Source: Brevundimonas bullata (lineage in GTDB: Bacteria > Pseudomonadota > Alphaproteobacteria > Caulobacterales > Caulobacteraceae). From it: a DNA stretch of 47,666 nucleotides. How positions within the stretch are numbered: position 1 is the stretch's first letter; each line of letters opens with the position of its first letter. This document shows, in pieces, positions 16,448 through 23,879 of this stretch. The stretch covers positions 1 through 47,666 of the forward strand of contig NZ_QLLC01000023.1 of assembly GCF_003350205.1 (NCBI RefSeq). Direction: 5' to 3'. The translations under genes were made by a program, and so were the position numbers. The notes below the pieces were generated by a model, which was not told the origin of the DNA, did no database searches, and saw only the letters and a list, made by a program, of their open reading frames with translations.

Positions 16448-17224
16448 ATGACCGAGTTGGAAGCCTTCGCCGTCGAACTGTCGCAAGAAGCCGCGCGCAC
16501 GGCCCTGCCCTATTTCCGTGGCGACAACGCCGAAGAGAACAAGGCCGGGCCCGGCGCCTTCGATCCCGTCACCGAGGCCGACCGCGCGTCCGAAGCCGCC
16601 ATCCGCCGCCTGATCGCCGCCCGCTATCCGCATCACGGCGTGATCGGCGAAGAATACGGCGAGGACCGCCCGGACGCCGACCACGTCTGGGTCTTGGACC
16701 CCATCGACGGCACCCGCGCCTTCATCGCCGGCCTGCCGCTGTGGACCACCCTGATCGCTCTGCGCCATGAAGGCGCGCCGCTGATCGGCGCCATCGGCCA
16801 GCCCTATCTGGACGAGATCTTCCTGGGCGGTCCCTCCGGCGCCCGCCTGCTGCGCGGCGGCGCCGAGACGCCGCTCAAAACCCGCCCCTGCCCGCTCCTG
16901 TCGGACGCCCTGATCGCCACCACCGACCCTGACATCTTCGTCGGCGCCGACCGCGAGGCCTGGACGCGGCTGCGCGCCTCGGCCCGCCTGGCGCGTCTGG
17001 GCTGCGACGCCTACGCCTACGCCATGGTGGCGGCGGGCCGCATCGACCTGGTGGCCGAAACCGAACTGAAGGTCTGGGACTGGTCGGCGCTGAAGCCGGT
17101 GATCGAAGCCGCCGGCGGCCAGGTCACAGGCTGGACCGGCCAGACGCCCGACGGCGACGGACGCATCCTGGCCGTCGGCGACGCGGCCCTGACCCACCAG
17201 GCCCTGACCGTCCTCAACGCCTGA
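16448..17224 (+). CDS. hisN: Inositol-monophosphatase-family phosphatase, probable histidinol-phosphatase
   Basis: The 258-residue Mg-dependent phosphatase has the family metal-site motifs. These are the early Glu in VIGEEYG, the WVLDPIDGTRAFIAG block, and the late VWDWSALKPVIEAAGG. The form with DGTRAFIAGLP is typical of HisN-type histidinol-phosphatases in alpha- and actinobacteria, which catalyse the penultimate step of histidine synthesis. Inositol phosphatase or CysQ-like activity is an alternative. The ATG at 16448 fits the family start; a GTG at 16433 with a better-placed GAGGG would add five residues. No other his gene is in the window. Confidence 0.8.
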   Translation: MTELEAFAVELSQEAARTALPYFRGDNAEENKAGPGAFDPVTEADRASEAAIRRLIAARYPHHGVIGEEYGEDRPDADHVWVLDPIDGTRAFIAGLPLWTTLIALRHEGAPLIGAIGQPYLDEIFLGGPSGARLLRGGAETPLKTRPCPLLSDALIATTDPDIFVGADREAWTRLRASARLARLGCDAYAYAMVAAGRIDLVAETELKVWDWSALKPVIEAAGGQVTGWTGQTPDGDGRILAVGDAALTHQALTVLNA

Positions 17225-17243
17225 AGCGGGAGCGGCTATCCGA

Positions 17244-17267
17244 GTTTGGGCGGGGTCGCACCCAAAC
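17244..17267. terminator. Hairpin between convergent genes
   Basis: GTTTGGG (17244-17250) and CCCAAAC (17261-17267) form a 7-bp stem. It lies in the 53-base gap between the hisN stop and the stop of the minus-strand hydrolase, so it may serve both strands. No clear T-run follows. Confidence 0.45.
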
Positions 17268-17277
17268 CGAATTCGCT

Positions 17278-18303
17278 CTAGCCGTCGCCCCGGGCCGGCG
17301 CGGCGGTCGCGGCCTGCCCCTCGGCCGGGGCGACATAGCCGGCCAGGGCGTCGAATTCATCCAGGAAGACGCCGCGCAACGGGTCCGCCTCCATGATGAC
17401 CTCGTGCAGCGACCCCGGCACCTCGACATAGCGGCCTCGGCCCAGGCGACGCGCCGCCCAGCGGTTGGTCTGTTTCCAGACCTTGTCGTCGTCGGACGCC
17501 TGAACCACGCAGACCGGAATCTTGACCGCCTTCAGCGCGCGCGGCTTCAGCGACCGCTCGCCCGCGTCCAGGGCGAAGGCCAGCCAGCCCCAGGTCGGGC
17601 CGCCGATGGCCAAGTGCGGGCAGGCGTAGAGCTGCTGACGCCACAGGTCGTAACGGTTGCGGTCCGAGGTCAGGGCGTCTTTCTCGAAGGTGTGGTCGAA
17701 CGGGTCGTCGGGGTTGTCCAGCACATAGTCGCCCGCCTTGCCGTGACGCAGGTTCCAGCGCACCGCCAGCTTGACCGACCACATCGACCGCTTGCCGGTC
17801 TTGATGCGCAGCATGGGGCTGGACAACAGGGCGCCGGCGAAGCGGTCCTCGCCCGCCTCCAGCGACAGCAGGTTCAAGGCCCCGCCCATGGAGTGGCCGA
17901 CCATGATCCAGGGCTTGGGCGCCCGGGCCTCATAGGCGTCCAGCAGACGGGCGTAGTCGTCGAGGAACTCCTCGACGGCGCGGGCATGGCCGCGCAGCCG
18001 GTCGGGCAGCAAGCGCGCCGACAGACCCTGGCCGCGCCAGTCGTGGGCCAGGACGCAGAACCCGCGCGCCAGGAAGTTGCCGATGACCTCGAAATACTTC
18101 TCGATCGGTTCGGTGCGGCCGGGGCTCAGCACCACCGTCCCGCGCGGCGTCTTGGCCACCATGGCCGACGGCGTCCACAGGGCCGCGCGCAGGCGAAGCC
18201 CGCCCGCGCCGCGGAACCAGTCGCCTTCTCCGCCGGGAGGCGAAGCGGCGCCGGGAACCCCCATCAGGGGCGCATGGGCGGCGAAGGCGGTGGCGCGGTT
18301 CAC
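17278..18303 (-). CDS. Alpha/beta hydrolase, lysophospholipase/monoacylglycerol-lipase-like
   Basis: This 341-residue serine hydrolase of the PldB/hydrolase_4 type has a nucleophile elbow GHSMGGA (Ser138). The oxyanion/HD region is HDWRGQGLS. A probable Asp lies in VVQASDDDKVW and a catalytic His in PGSLHEVIME. It should cleave lysophospholipids or monoacylglycerols, though the true substrate is unknown. The start is GTG at 18303, overlapping the stop of the upstream methyltransferase-like gene by four bases (GTGA), so translation is probably coupled. It is the last gene of a three-gene minus-strand operon. A Pro/Ala-rich tail ends the protein. No signal peptide was seen. Confidence 0.85.
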   Translation of the reverse strand: MNRATAFAAHAPLMGVPGAASPPGGEGDWFRGAGGLRLRAALWTPSAMVAKTPRGTVVLSPGRTEPIEKYFEVIGNFLARGFCVLAHDWRGQGLSARLLPDRLRGHARAVEEFLDDYARLLDAYEARAPKPWIMVGHSMGGALNLLSLEAGEDRFAGALLSSPMLRIKTGKRSMWSVKLAVRWNLRHGKAGDYVLDNPDDPFDHTFEKDALTSDRNRYDLWRQQLYACPHLAIGGPTWGWLAFALDAGERSLKPRALKAVKIPVCVVQASDDDKVWKQTNRWAARRLGRGRYVEVPGSLHEVIMEADPLRGVFLDEFDALAGYVAPAEGQAATAAPARGDG

Positions 18304-19199
18304 TCGGGCTTCCTGAACTTCAAGGTCATGCGATCGCTCTCGCCGATCGCGTCGTATTTGGTGCGATCGAACTCGGGATTGGCCGGCTGGCCCATGGGCG
18401 CCGTCAGGCGGATGGGCGCCAGGGTGTCGGCCCCGAAGGGATGGTCCTTGGTGTCCGCCGGGTTGGCGTTGATCTCGGACGCCTCGACGAAGACGAAACC
18501 GGCCTCGGCGGCCAGCTGCTTGACGAAGGCCTCCTGCACATAGCCGTTGGCCGCCGCCGGATCCTGATCCTCATCGGGTTGGAGCCGGTGCTGCTCGACG
18601 CCGAGCACGCCGCCGGGGCGCAGGGCGGCGAAGGCGTCGGAAAAGGCCTTCTCGGCGATGCCCGCCGCCATCCAGGCGTGGATGTAGCGCATGAACAGGA
18701 CCAGGTCGGCGGTCCCGGCGGGGGCCACCGGCCCCGTCGTCGGCCCGAAGGCGGTGAACTGAACGGCGCCGTACAGCTTCTTGTCGGCCAGGATACGGGC
18801 CTTCAGGGCGTTGTTGATCGCGACCTGGGCCGGTTCCGCCGCCGGCTCTTCGGCGAAGCCCGCCAGATAAAGCGTGCCGCCGCCCTTGTTCAGATAGGGC
18901 GCCAGAATCTCGACGTACCAGCCGCTGCCCGGCCAGAAGTCGACGACCGTCATCTTGGGTTGCAGACCAAAGAACCGCAGGGTCTCGACCGGATGGCGCC
19001 AGGCGTCGCGCCCCTTGTCAGCCGCCGAGCGCCACGCCCCGGCCACGGCCCATTCCAGCGATCCTTCCGGCGGCCCCGCCGGAGCGGCGGGCGCCTGGGG
19101 CGCCGCCTTCTCTTCCTTCTTGCCGCAGGCGGCCAGGCCGGCGAAGGCGGCCATGCAGGCGCCCGCCAGAACCGCGCGTCGCGTCGAACGCTCAGCCAT
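18300..19199 (-). CDS. Methyltransferase-like lipoprotein
   Basis: The 299-residue protein starts with an Arg-rich n-region and hydrophobic segment ending in lipobox LAAC (Cys about residue 25), so it is predicted to be a membrane-anchored lipoprotein. The rest resembles class I SAM-dependent methyltransferases. It has a motif-I-like VVDFWPGSGWYVEILAPYL, an acidic post-motif (TADLVLFMRYIHAW), and ALRPGGVLGVEQHRLQ. The C-terminus AIGESDRMTLKFRKPE is almost identical to that of the neighbouring paralogue. GGGAGA precedes the ATG at 19199. An exported SAM enzyme is odd because SAM is cytoplasmic; the domain may have lost activity or bind another ligand. It overlaps the hydrolase gene by four bases. 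Confidence 0.8.
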   Translation of the reverse strand: MAERSTRRAVLAGACMAAFAGLAACGKKEEKAAPQAPAAPAGPPEGSLEWAVAGAWRSAADKGRDAWRHPVETLRFFGLQPKMTVVDFWPGSGWYVEILAPYLNKGGGTLYLAGFAEEPAAEPAQVAINNALKARILADKKLYGAVQFTAFGPTTGPVAPAGTADLVLFMRYIHAWMAAGIAEKAFSDAFAALRPGGVLGVEQHRLQPDEDQDPAAANGYVQEAFVKQLAAEAGFVFVEASEINANPADTKDHPFGADTLAPIRLTAPMGQPANPEFDRTKYDAIGESDRMTLKFRKPE

Positions 19200-19277
19200 G
19201 CGCGTCTCCCTGGGTCAGGATCATCATGGTCCTGGGCTTAGGACGCTTCTCCACCAGGGTCAAAATCGCAAACCGCA

Positions 19278-20093
19278 TCAGTTCGCGGCCTCGGGCTTGC
19301 GGAAACGCAGGGTCATGCGGTCGCTCTCGCCGATGGCGTCAAAGGCGGCGCGCTCCTCGGCCGTCAGGGTGCGGCCGGCCCGTTCCGACGTGCGGGTCGG
19401 CGGCAGGGTCCAAACGCCGAACGGATGATCGCGGTCGTCCTTGGCGTTGGCGTTCAACTCGCTGCGCGCCTCCAGTTCGAACCCGGCGCGGCGCGCGGCG
19501 TGGATGACGTAGCTTTCAGGCACATAGCCGGTCGAGGCGACATCGGCGACGTTCAGCCCATCGACGCTGCGGTGCTGCTCCACCGCCAGGACGCCGCCCG
19601 GCTTCAGGGCCTTGAAGAAGGCCGCCAGATGCGGATCGGTCCGACCGTCGCGCGACCAGTTGTGGAAGGCGCGCGCCACCACCACCATGTCGGCGGTCCC
19701 GTCCTCGACGCCCATGCTCTCGGTCGGCTTGCTGACGGGAACGTAGCGCCCTCCCGTGGCCGCCGCATAGGGCTCCAGGATGTTGCGCCACCAGCCGGCG
19801 CGGCCGGGCTCGATCTCGACCACCGTCAGGCCGGGCTGCAAACCCCAGAAGGTCAGGGTCTCGAACGGGTGTCGCTGGCCGTCGCGGGCGCGGTCGGCCT
19901 CGGGCCGCGCGGGCGAGGCGATGGCGGCCTGAAGCGCGGCGTCTTCCTCAAGCCTGGGCATTTCCATCGACAGCCCCTGACGGTGTTGCAGGGCCGGCGG
20001 TTCCGCCGGGGCGCTTTGCGCCCATGCCGGCGAAGAAAGGGCGGGCGAGGCGAGCGCAGCCGTCACAAGGGCGGCGAGGACGAGAGGTCGCAT
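19278..20093 (-). CDS. Periplasmic methyltransferase-like protein (paralogue)
   Basis: The 271-residue protein has a Sec signal peptide (MRPLVLAALVTAALASPALS, cleavage probably after AWAQ). It then shares its layout with the lipoprotein downstream. A RHPFETLTFWGLQPGLTVVE block is followed by EPGRAGWWRNILEPYA, where the Gly-rich SAM motif is degenerate. Next come GTADMVVVARAFHNW, ALKPGGVLAVEQHR, and the C-terminal AIGESDRMTLRFRKPE. The start at 20093 is chosen because GGAG precedes it and the signal peptide begins there; an upstream frame adds ten unlikely residues. A gap of 78 bases separates it from the paralogue, suggesting an operon with that gene and the hydrolase. Confidence 0.78.
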   Translation of the reverse strand: MRPLVLAALVTAALASPALSSPAWAQSAPAEPPALQHRQGLSMEMPRLEEDAALQAAIASPARPEADRARDGQRHPFETLTFWGLQPGLTVVEIEPGRAGWWRNILEPYAAATGGRYVPVSKPTESMGVEDGTADMVVVARAFHNWSRDGRTDPHLAAFFKALKPGGVLAVEQHRSVDGLNVADVASTGYVPESYVIHAARRAGFELEARSELNANAKDDRDHPFGVWTLPPTRTSERAGRTLTAEERAAFDAIGESDRMTLRFRKPEAAN

Positions 20094-20225
20094 GGGGGCT
20101 CCGGTCGGTCCTGAAGGAAACAATCTGTAACCCTTACGGCGCTTCGCGGCCTCGGCAAGGCGCGGATTGGACCAAGCGACGATTTCGCGCGGCCCTTTTC
20201 CTTCGAGGCGCTCCGAGGTCGCCCC

Positions 20226-20253
20226 CTTGCGCCGAGAAAAAGCCCGCCTACCT
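20226..20253 (+). promoter_or_regulatory. RpoH (sigma-32)-type promoter of hsp20
   Basis: CTTG (20226-20229), a 17-base spacer and CCTACCT (20247-20253) match the alphaproteobacterial heat-shock promoter CTTG-N17/18-CYTATNT at all but one position. It lies about 140 bases before the hsp20 start, leaving room for a long structured leader. Confidence 0.5.
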
Positions 20254-20360
20254 CTTCATCCGAGAGCGCCGATCCCGGGCTCTCCAGACCTGACGGGGCC
20301 GATTTCGGACCGCCGGGACTGAACCCCTCCGTCGTCCGGGGCCCCAATCGCCGGGCGGCT

Positions 20361-20393
20361 CAACCTTGCTGAACCTCAGAAGGATGACCCATG
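20361..20393 (+). promoter_or_regulatory. ROSE-like RNA thermometer hairpin over the hsp20 ribosome-binding site
   Basis: CCTT (20364-20367) pairs with AAGG (20380-20383) and CTGA (20369-20372) with TCAG (20376-20379). This leaves a single bulged G at 20368 and an ACC loop. The stem buries the Shine-Dalgarno AAGGA six bases before the ATG. The TTGCT with a bulged G opposite the SD is the hallmark of ROSE elements, which melt on heat shock in rhizobial and other proteobacterial hsp20 genes. Upstream leader from about 20260 is GC-rich and foldable. Confidence 0.7.
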
Positions 20394-20867
20394 CGTACCT
20401 ATGATTTCTCCCCGCTCTACCGTTCCGCCGTCGGCTTCGACCGACTGGCCCGCCAGCTGGAAAGCGCCGCGCGCTCCAGCCAGGAAAACGGCTGGCCTCC
20501 CTATAATATCGAGACGACCGGCGAGAACGCCTATCGCATCGAAATCGCCGTCGCCGGCTTCTCGCCCGACGAGCTGAATATCGAGGCCAAGGAAAACTCG
20601 CTGACCGTCACCGGCAAGAAGGCCGCCAACGACGACGCCTCGGTCCAGAAGACCTATCTGCACCGCGGCCTGGCCGAGCGCGACTTCGAGCGCCGCTTCC
20701 AGCTGGCCGACTATGTGGTGGTCAAGGGCGCCGACCTGTCCAACGGTCTGCTGACCATCGACCTGCAACGCGAACTGCCCGAGGCGCTCAAGCCGCGCCG
20801 CATCGAGATCGCGACCGGCCAGGGCCTGATCGAAGGCAAGACCGACAAGGCGGATAAGGCCGCCTGA
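20391..20867 (+). CDS. Small heat-shock protein Hsp20 (IbpA-like)
   Basis: Hsp20 proteins are ATP-independent holdases that bind unfolding clients. The 158-residue product has the class A alphaproteobacterial form. Its N-terminus MRTYDFSPLYRSAVGFDRL is followed by PPYNIETTGENAYRIEIAVAG opening the alpha-crystallin domain (about 38-135). The C-terminal tail has a KPRRIEI anchor motif of the I-x-I type. The promoter and leader look heat-responsive at both transcription (RpoH box) and translation (ROSE-like hairpin). A terminator with a TTCG loop follows. Identity is secure; the exact symbol among hspA/ibpA names is not. Confidence 0.93.
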   Translation: MRTYDFSPLYRSAVGFDRLARQLESAARSSQENGWPPYNIETTGENAYRIEIAVAGFSPDELNIEAKENSLTVTGKKAANDDASVQKTYLHRGLAERDFERRFQLADYVVVKGADLSNGLLTIDLQRELPEALKPRRIEIATGQGLIEGKTDKADKAA

Positions 20868-20894
20868 GCCGCAGCCTTCGCCTGAGACACTGAG

Positions 20895-20923
20895 AAGGGG
20901 CGGCGTTCGCGTCGCCCCTTTTT
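20895..20923 (+). terminator. Intrinsic terminator of hsp20
   Basis: The 11-bp stem AAGGGGCGGCG / CGTCGCCCCTT (one G-U pair) closes on a TTCG tetraloop and runs into TTTTT. It starts 28 bases after the hsp20 stop. Confidence 0.88.
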
Positions 20924-20940
20924 CGTGCGCTCGAGAATCC

Positions 20941-20971
20941 CGCTCATCCCCGCGGAGGCGGGGACCCAGTG
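20941..20971. repeat. REP-like palindromic unit
   Basis: CGCTCATCCCCGC, GGAG, GCGGGGACCCAGTG: the same outer bases (CGCTCA, CCAGTG) and central hairpin as the pair at 1245-1337. It lies between hsp20 and the convergent pentapeptide-repeat gene. Confidence 0.65.
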
Positions 20972-20992
20972 CTTTGGCTATAGCGGGCGCAG

Positions 20993-22273
20993 TTAAGCCG
21001 CCGCCGCCGCCTTCAGATCCGCCGGGTCCAGCCCGCGCGCGCCGCCGGTCTGGGCGCCGGTAAAGTCGGCCTGTTTGACCTGAGCGCCGTGCATGACGGC
21101 GCGGCTGAGGTCCGCCCCCTTCAACACCGCCCGGCGCAGGTCAGCGCCCGACAGGTCGGCCCCGCGCAGGATAGCCCCCGAAAGGTCCGCCGGCAGCAGC
21201 CGGTCCGCGCCCAGCATCAAGGGCCCCAACTGCGCCTCGCGCAGGTCCGAGCCGTTCAGCTTGGCCCGGCCCAGCCGCGCCCCGCGCAGGTCGGCCCGGC
21301 GCAGATTGGCCGAGCGCAGGTCCGCGCCTTCCAGCTGCGCCCCCTGAAGCTGGACCCCCTCCATGTCGAGACCGTAGAAGACCGCCCCCTTGGCCGACAG
21401 GGCCGTCAGGTTCAGACCGCGAATGGACTCCAGCGGGCGCAGATCGACCCCGTCGAACACCGAGGGCTGGCCCTCGGCCCCGCCCGTCTCGCACCACTGG
21501 GCGTGGTCGCGCAGCATCTCGGCGGCGGGCATGCGGCTGACGGATTCGCCCGCCGAGCGATTGTCGGTCAGCGCGCCTTCCATATTGGCCCCGTCGGTGC
21601 GCCACATGGTCGCCTTCACCCCCACCAGGATGGCGTCGGTCAGGTCCGCGCCCGACAGATCAGCCCCCGAAAGGTCCGCGCCCGCCAGATCGGCGCCGGT
21701 GAAATTGGCCTGTTTCAGATTGGCCCGGACCAGCTTGCAGTCCTTCATGATGGCGTCGGTGAAGTCGGCGGCGATGGCCACCATGCCGGTCATGCGCGAG
21801 CGTTGCAGGTTGGCCCCGACCAGACTGGCGCCCTGGGCCTGGGTGTCGCCGCGCTTCTGCGCCTCGATGACGCGGAAGCCCAGCTTGCCGTCCGCCGCCG
21901 CGATCGTGCCTTCGCGCAGGTCCGCCTCGAACAGGTCGGCCCCCGACAGGTCGGCCCCGCGCAGGCAGGCGCCGCGCAGATCGGCCCGGCGCAGGCTGGC
22001 CTCGGTCAGGTTGATGTCCTGCATGTCCGCGCCGAAGAAGTTGGCGTTGTCCAGCTTGGCCCCGGACAGGTCGCAGCCGTGCAGACGGGCGGCGGCGAAG
22101 TCGGCGTCGGCCAGGTTGCGGCCCCGCAGCGTCAGCCCCGACAGGTCCATCCAGGCGAAGACGGCGCGCGCCCCGCCGGGCCGCGCCTGCCACAGGCGGT
22201 CATGCTTGGCGCAGATCAGGTCGACCTCGGCCTGGGTCGGTTTCTTGCGGACAGGATCGGCGGCGTCGCTCAT
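20993..22273 (-). CDS. Pentapeptide-repeat protein
   Basis: The 426-residue protein is built almost entirely of A(D/N)LxX pentapeptides. They run at residues 40-240 (for example ADLSGADLFEADL) and again at about 290-420 (ADLRSANLRRADLRGARL). A non-repeat stretch of about 50 residues separates the two blocks (AEMLRDHAQWCETGG). Such repeats fold as a right-handed quadrilateral beta-helix. The N-terminal 40 residues (EVDLICAKHDRLWQARPGG) are a typical cap in alphaproteobacterial homologues. Some family members mimic DNA and bind gyrase (Qnr/MfpA), but nothing here shows that activity. No signal peptide; function unknown. The start at 22273 lacks a strong Shine-Dalgarno. Confidence 0.85.
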   Translation of the reverse strand: MSDAADPVRKKPTQAEVDLICAKHDRLWQARPGGARAVFAWMDLSGLTLRGRNLADADFAAARLHGCDLSGAKLDNANFFGADMQDINLTEASLRRADLRGACLRGADLSGADLFEADLREGTIAAADGKLGFRVIEAQKRGDTQAQGASLVGANLQRSRMTGMVAIAADFTDAIMKDCKLVRANLKQANFTGADLAGADLSGADLSGADLTDAILVGVKATMWRTDGANMEGALTDNRSAGESVSRMPAAEMLRDHAQWCETGGAEGQPSVFDGVDLRPLESIRGLNLTALSAKGAVFYGLDMEGVQLQGAQLEGADLRSANLRRADLRGARLGRAKLNGSDLREAQLGPLMLGADRLLPADLSGAILRGADLSGADLRRAVLKGADLSRAVMHGAQVKQADFTGAQTGGARGLDPADLKAAAAA

Positions 22274-22336
22274 GCCGACAACATGGCTTACGCCCCATTA
22301 AGGAAGCTTTGCGGAAACAGGGATTTCCGACCGGGT

Positions 22337-22969
22337 TTACTCGGTCAGCAGGCCCTGTTCGCGCAGGGCCTCGGCCAGTTCGCCCTCATTGGTCCACAGC
22401 CGGGTATAGCCCGCCTCGCCCAGCCGGTTCAGTTCGGTCGTCAGGTCGGCGCGCGGGGCGGCGACGAAGCGGCCGTCGAAGCCCTTCCCGTCCTCGCTGA
22501 CGCGAACCATCGGCCGACCCGTCTCGACCCGGTGCAGGAAGCCCTCGCACAGAACGGCGGCGTCCTCGGCCAGCAGGCCGGTCTCGACGGTCAGGCCCGA
22601 CTGGCGCAGACGCTCGGTGCCCCGGCCCGAGGCGAAGGGCGACGGATCGAGCGCGGCGATCACCACCCGCTCGACCCCGGCCTCGGCCAGGAAGTGGGCG
22701 CAGGACTTGCGCCCCGACGAGCGAGCGCCGCAGGGCTCCAGGGTGACATAGGCGGTCGCGCCCTTCACGGCTTCGCCGGCGGCGGGCACGGCCTGCTCCT
22801 CGGCGTGGGGGCGTCCGCCCGGCGCGGTGGCGGCTTCCGACAGCACGACCCCGTCCTTGACCAGGACGCAGCCGACCGCCGGATTGGGCCAGGTCTCGCC
22901 CATGCTCGCCAGCGCCAGATCAATGGCGCGGCGCATGTGGACGGCGTCGTCCTTGCTGGTCGAACTCAT
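22337..22969 (-). CDS. RibD-like deaminase, short form
   Basis: This 210-residue protein matches the N-terminal pyrimidine deaminase domain of RibD. Features are MRRAIDLALASMGETWPNPAVGC, the zinc motif HAEEQA and TLEPC, with the second zinc Cys in SGRKSC. The spacing between the two Cys is nine residues, one more than the usual PCSHxGRTPPC form. The reductase domain is reduced to about 60 residues, whereas full RibD is about 370. It may deaminate a pyrimidine in riboflavin synthesis or a related compound; no rib genes are adjacent. The start codon overlaps the gpmA stop (ATGA), so the two are probably translated together. Confidence 0.78.
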   Translation of the reverse strand: MSSTSKDDAVHMRRAIDLALASMGETWPNPAVGCVLVKDGVVLSEAATAPGGRPHAEEQAVPAAGEAVKGATAYVTLEPCGARSSGRKSCAHFLAEAGVERVVIAALDPSPFASGRGTERLRQSGLTVETGLLAEDAAVLCEGFLHRVETGRPMVRVSEDGKGFDGRFVAAPRADLTTELNRLGEAGYTRLWTNEGELAEALREQGLLTE

Positions 22970-23691
22970 GCGCCCGGACTTGTCATCGGCGGCAGGGCTT
23001 GCGCCCGCGCCTGGTCCAGATAGCGGGCGGCGACCGGCTTCAGGTCGGCGTCCAGATCGACCTCCAGCGGATTGCCGGTGGGGATCTCGACGCCGACGAT
23101 CTGGTCGTCCGGCACGGCGAACAACAGCTTGACGATGGCGCGCAAGCTATTGCCGTGGGCGGCGATCAGCACGTCCTCGCCCGCCTTCAGGCGCGGCGCG
23201 ATCTCGGCGTCCCAATAGGGCTGAACCCGATCCAGCGTGGTCTTCAGGCTCTCGGTGTCCGGGATGGCCTTGCCCTCGTAGCGGGGGTCCGAACCGAAAT
23301 CGAACTCGCCGCCCGGCGCCAGGGGCGGCGGCGGCACATCATAACTGCGGCGCCAGACCTTGACCTGGTCCTCGCCGTGCTTGGCCGCCGTCTCGGCCTT
23401 GTCCAGGCCCGTCAGGCCCCCGTAGTGGCGCTCGTTCAGGCGCCAGTCCTCGATCACCGGCACATCCTTCAGACCCGCCGCGTCCAGCGCCAGGGCGCCG
23501 GTGCGTTTGGCCCGCGTCAGGACCGAGGTGAACATGACGGCGGGCTTGAACCCGGCCTCGGCGATCAGCTCGCCGCCGCGCCGCGCCTGGGCCTCGCCCT
23601 CGGCGGTCAGGTCGACGTCGACCCAGCCGGTGAAGCGGTTTTCCAGGTTCCACTGGCTCTGGCCGTGGCGCAGCAGGATCAGGCGGGGCAT
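22966..23691 (-). CDS. gpmA: 2,3-bisphosphoglycerate-dependent phosphoglycerate mutase
   Basis: This enzyme interconverts 3- and 2-phosphoglycerate in glycolysis and gluconeogenesis through a phosphohistidine. The N-terminal PRLILLRHGQSQWNLENRFTG contains the catalytic His in RHG. NERHYGGLTGLDK holds the catalytic Glu region, and the second His is in IAAHGNSLRAIVK. The family's long YDVPPPPL insertion confirms the dPGM rather than a general histidine phosphatase. The ATG at 23691 has GGAG upstream; a longer frame adds 18 unconserved residues. Length is 241, slightly shorter than the usual 248. The stop overlaps the RibD-like gene. Confidence 0.94.
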   Translation of the reverse strand: MPRLILLRHGQSQWNLENRFTGWVDVDLTAEGEAQARRGGELIAEAGFKPAVMFTSVLTRAKRTGALALDAAGLKDVPVIEDWRLNERHYGGLTGLDKAETAAKHGEDQVKVWRRSYDVPPPPLAPGGEFDFGSDPRYEGKAIPDTESLKTTLDRVQPYWDAEIAPRLKAGEDVLIAAHGNSLRAIVKLLFAVPDDQIVGVEIPTGNPLEVDLDADLKPVAARYLDQARAQALPPMTSPGA

Positions 23692-23879
23692 GGGCGTCTC
23701 CGTATCGTCGTCCTTCGCGTAGGCCGTGGACGCGGGGCTGGTCAAGGTTTCACCGCCGCGAACGCCAATGCAGCCTGACGCCTCGCCGCGCGTTCTTGGC
23801 CTCTCGGGGGACGCCCGCTATACCGCGACGCTAGGGGCGGGCGGTTCATTCTCTCGCCCATTGACGTTCAGGAAGACCC

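Noticed and set aside
21089..23023. 644-codon plus-strand frame over the pentapeptide-repeat and RibD-like genes
   Set aside because: It crosses two real minus-strand genes and its repetitive sequence is the antisense of the pentapeptide repeats.
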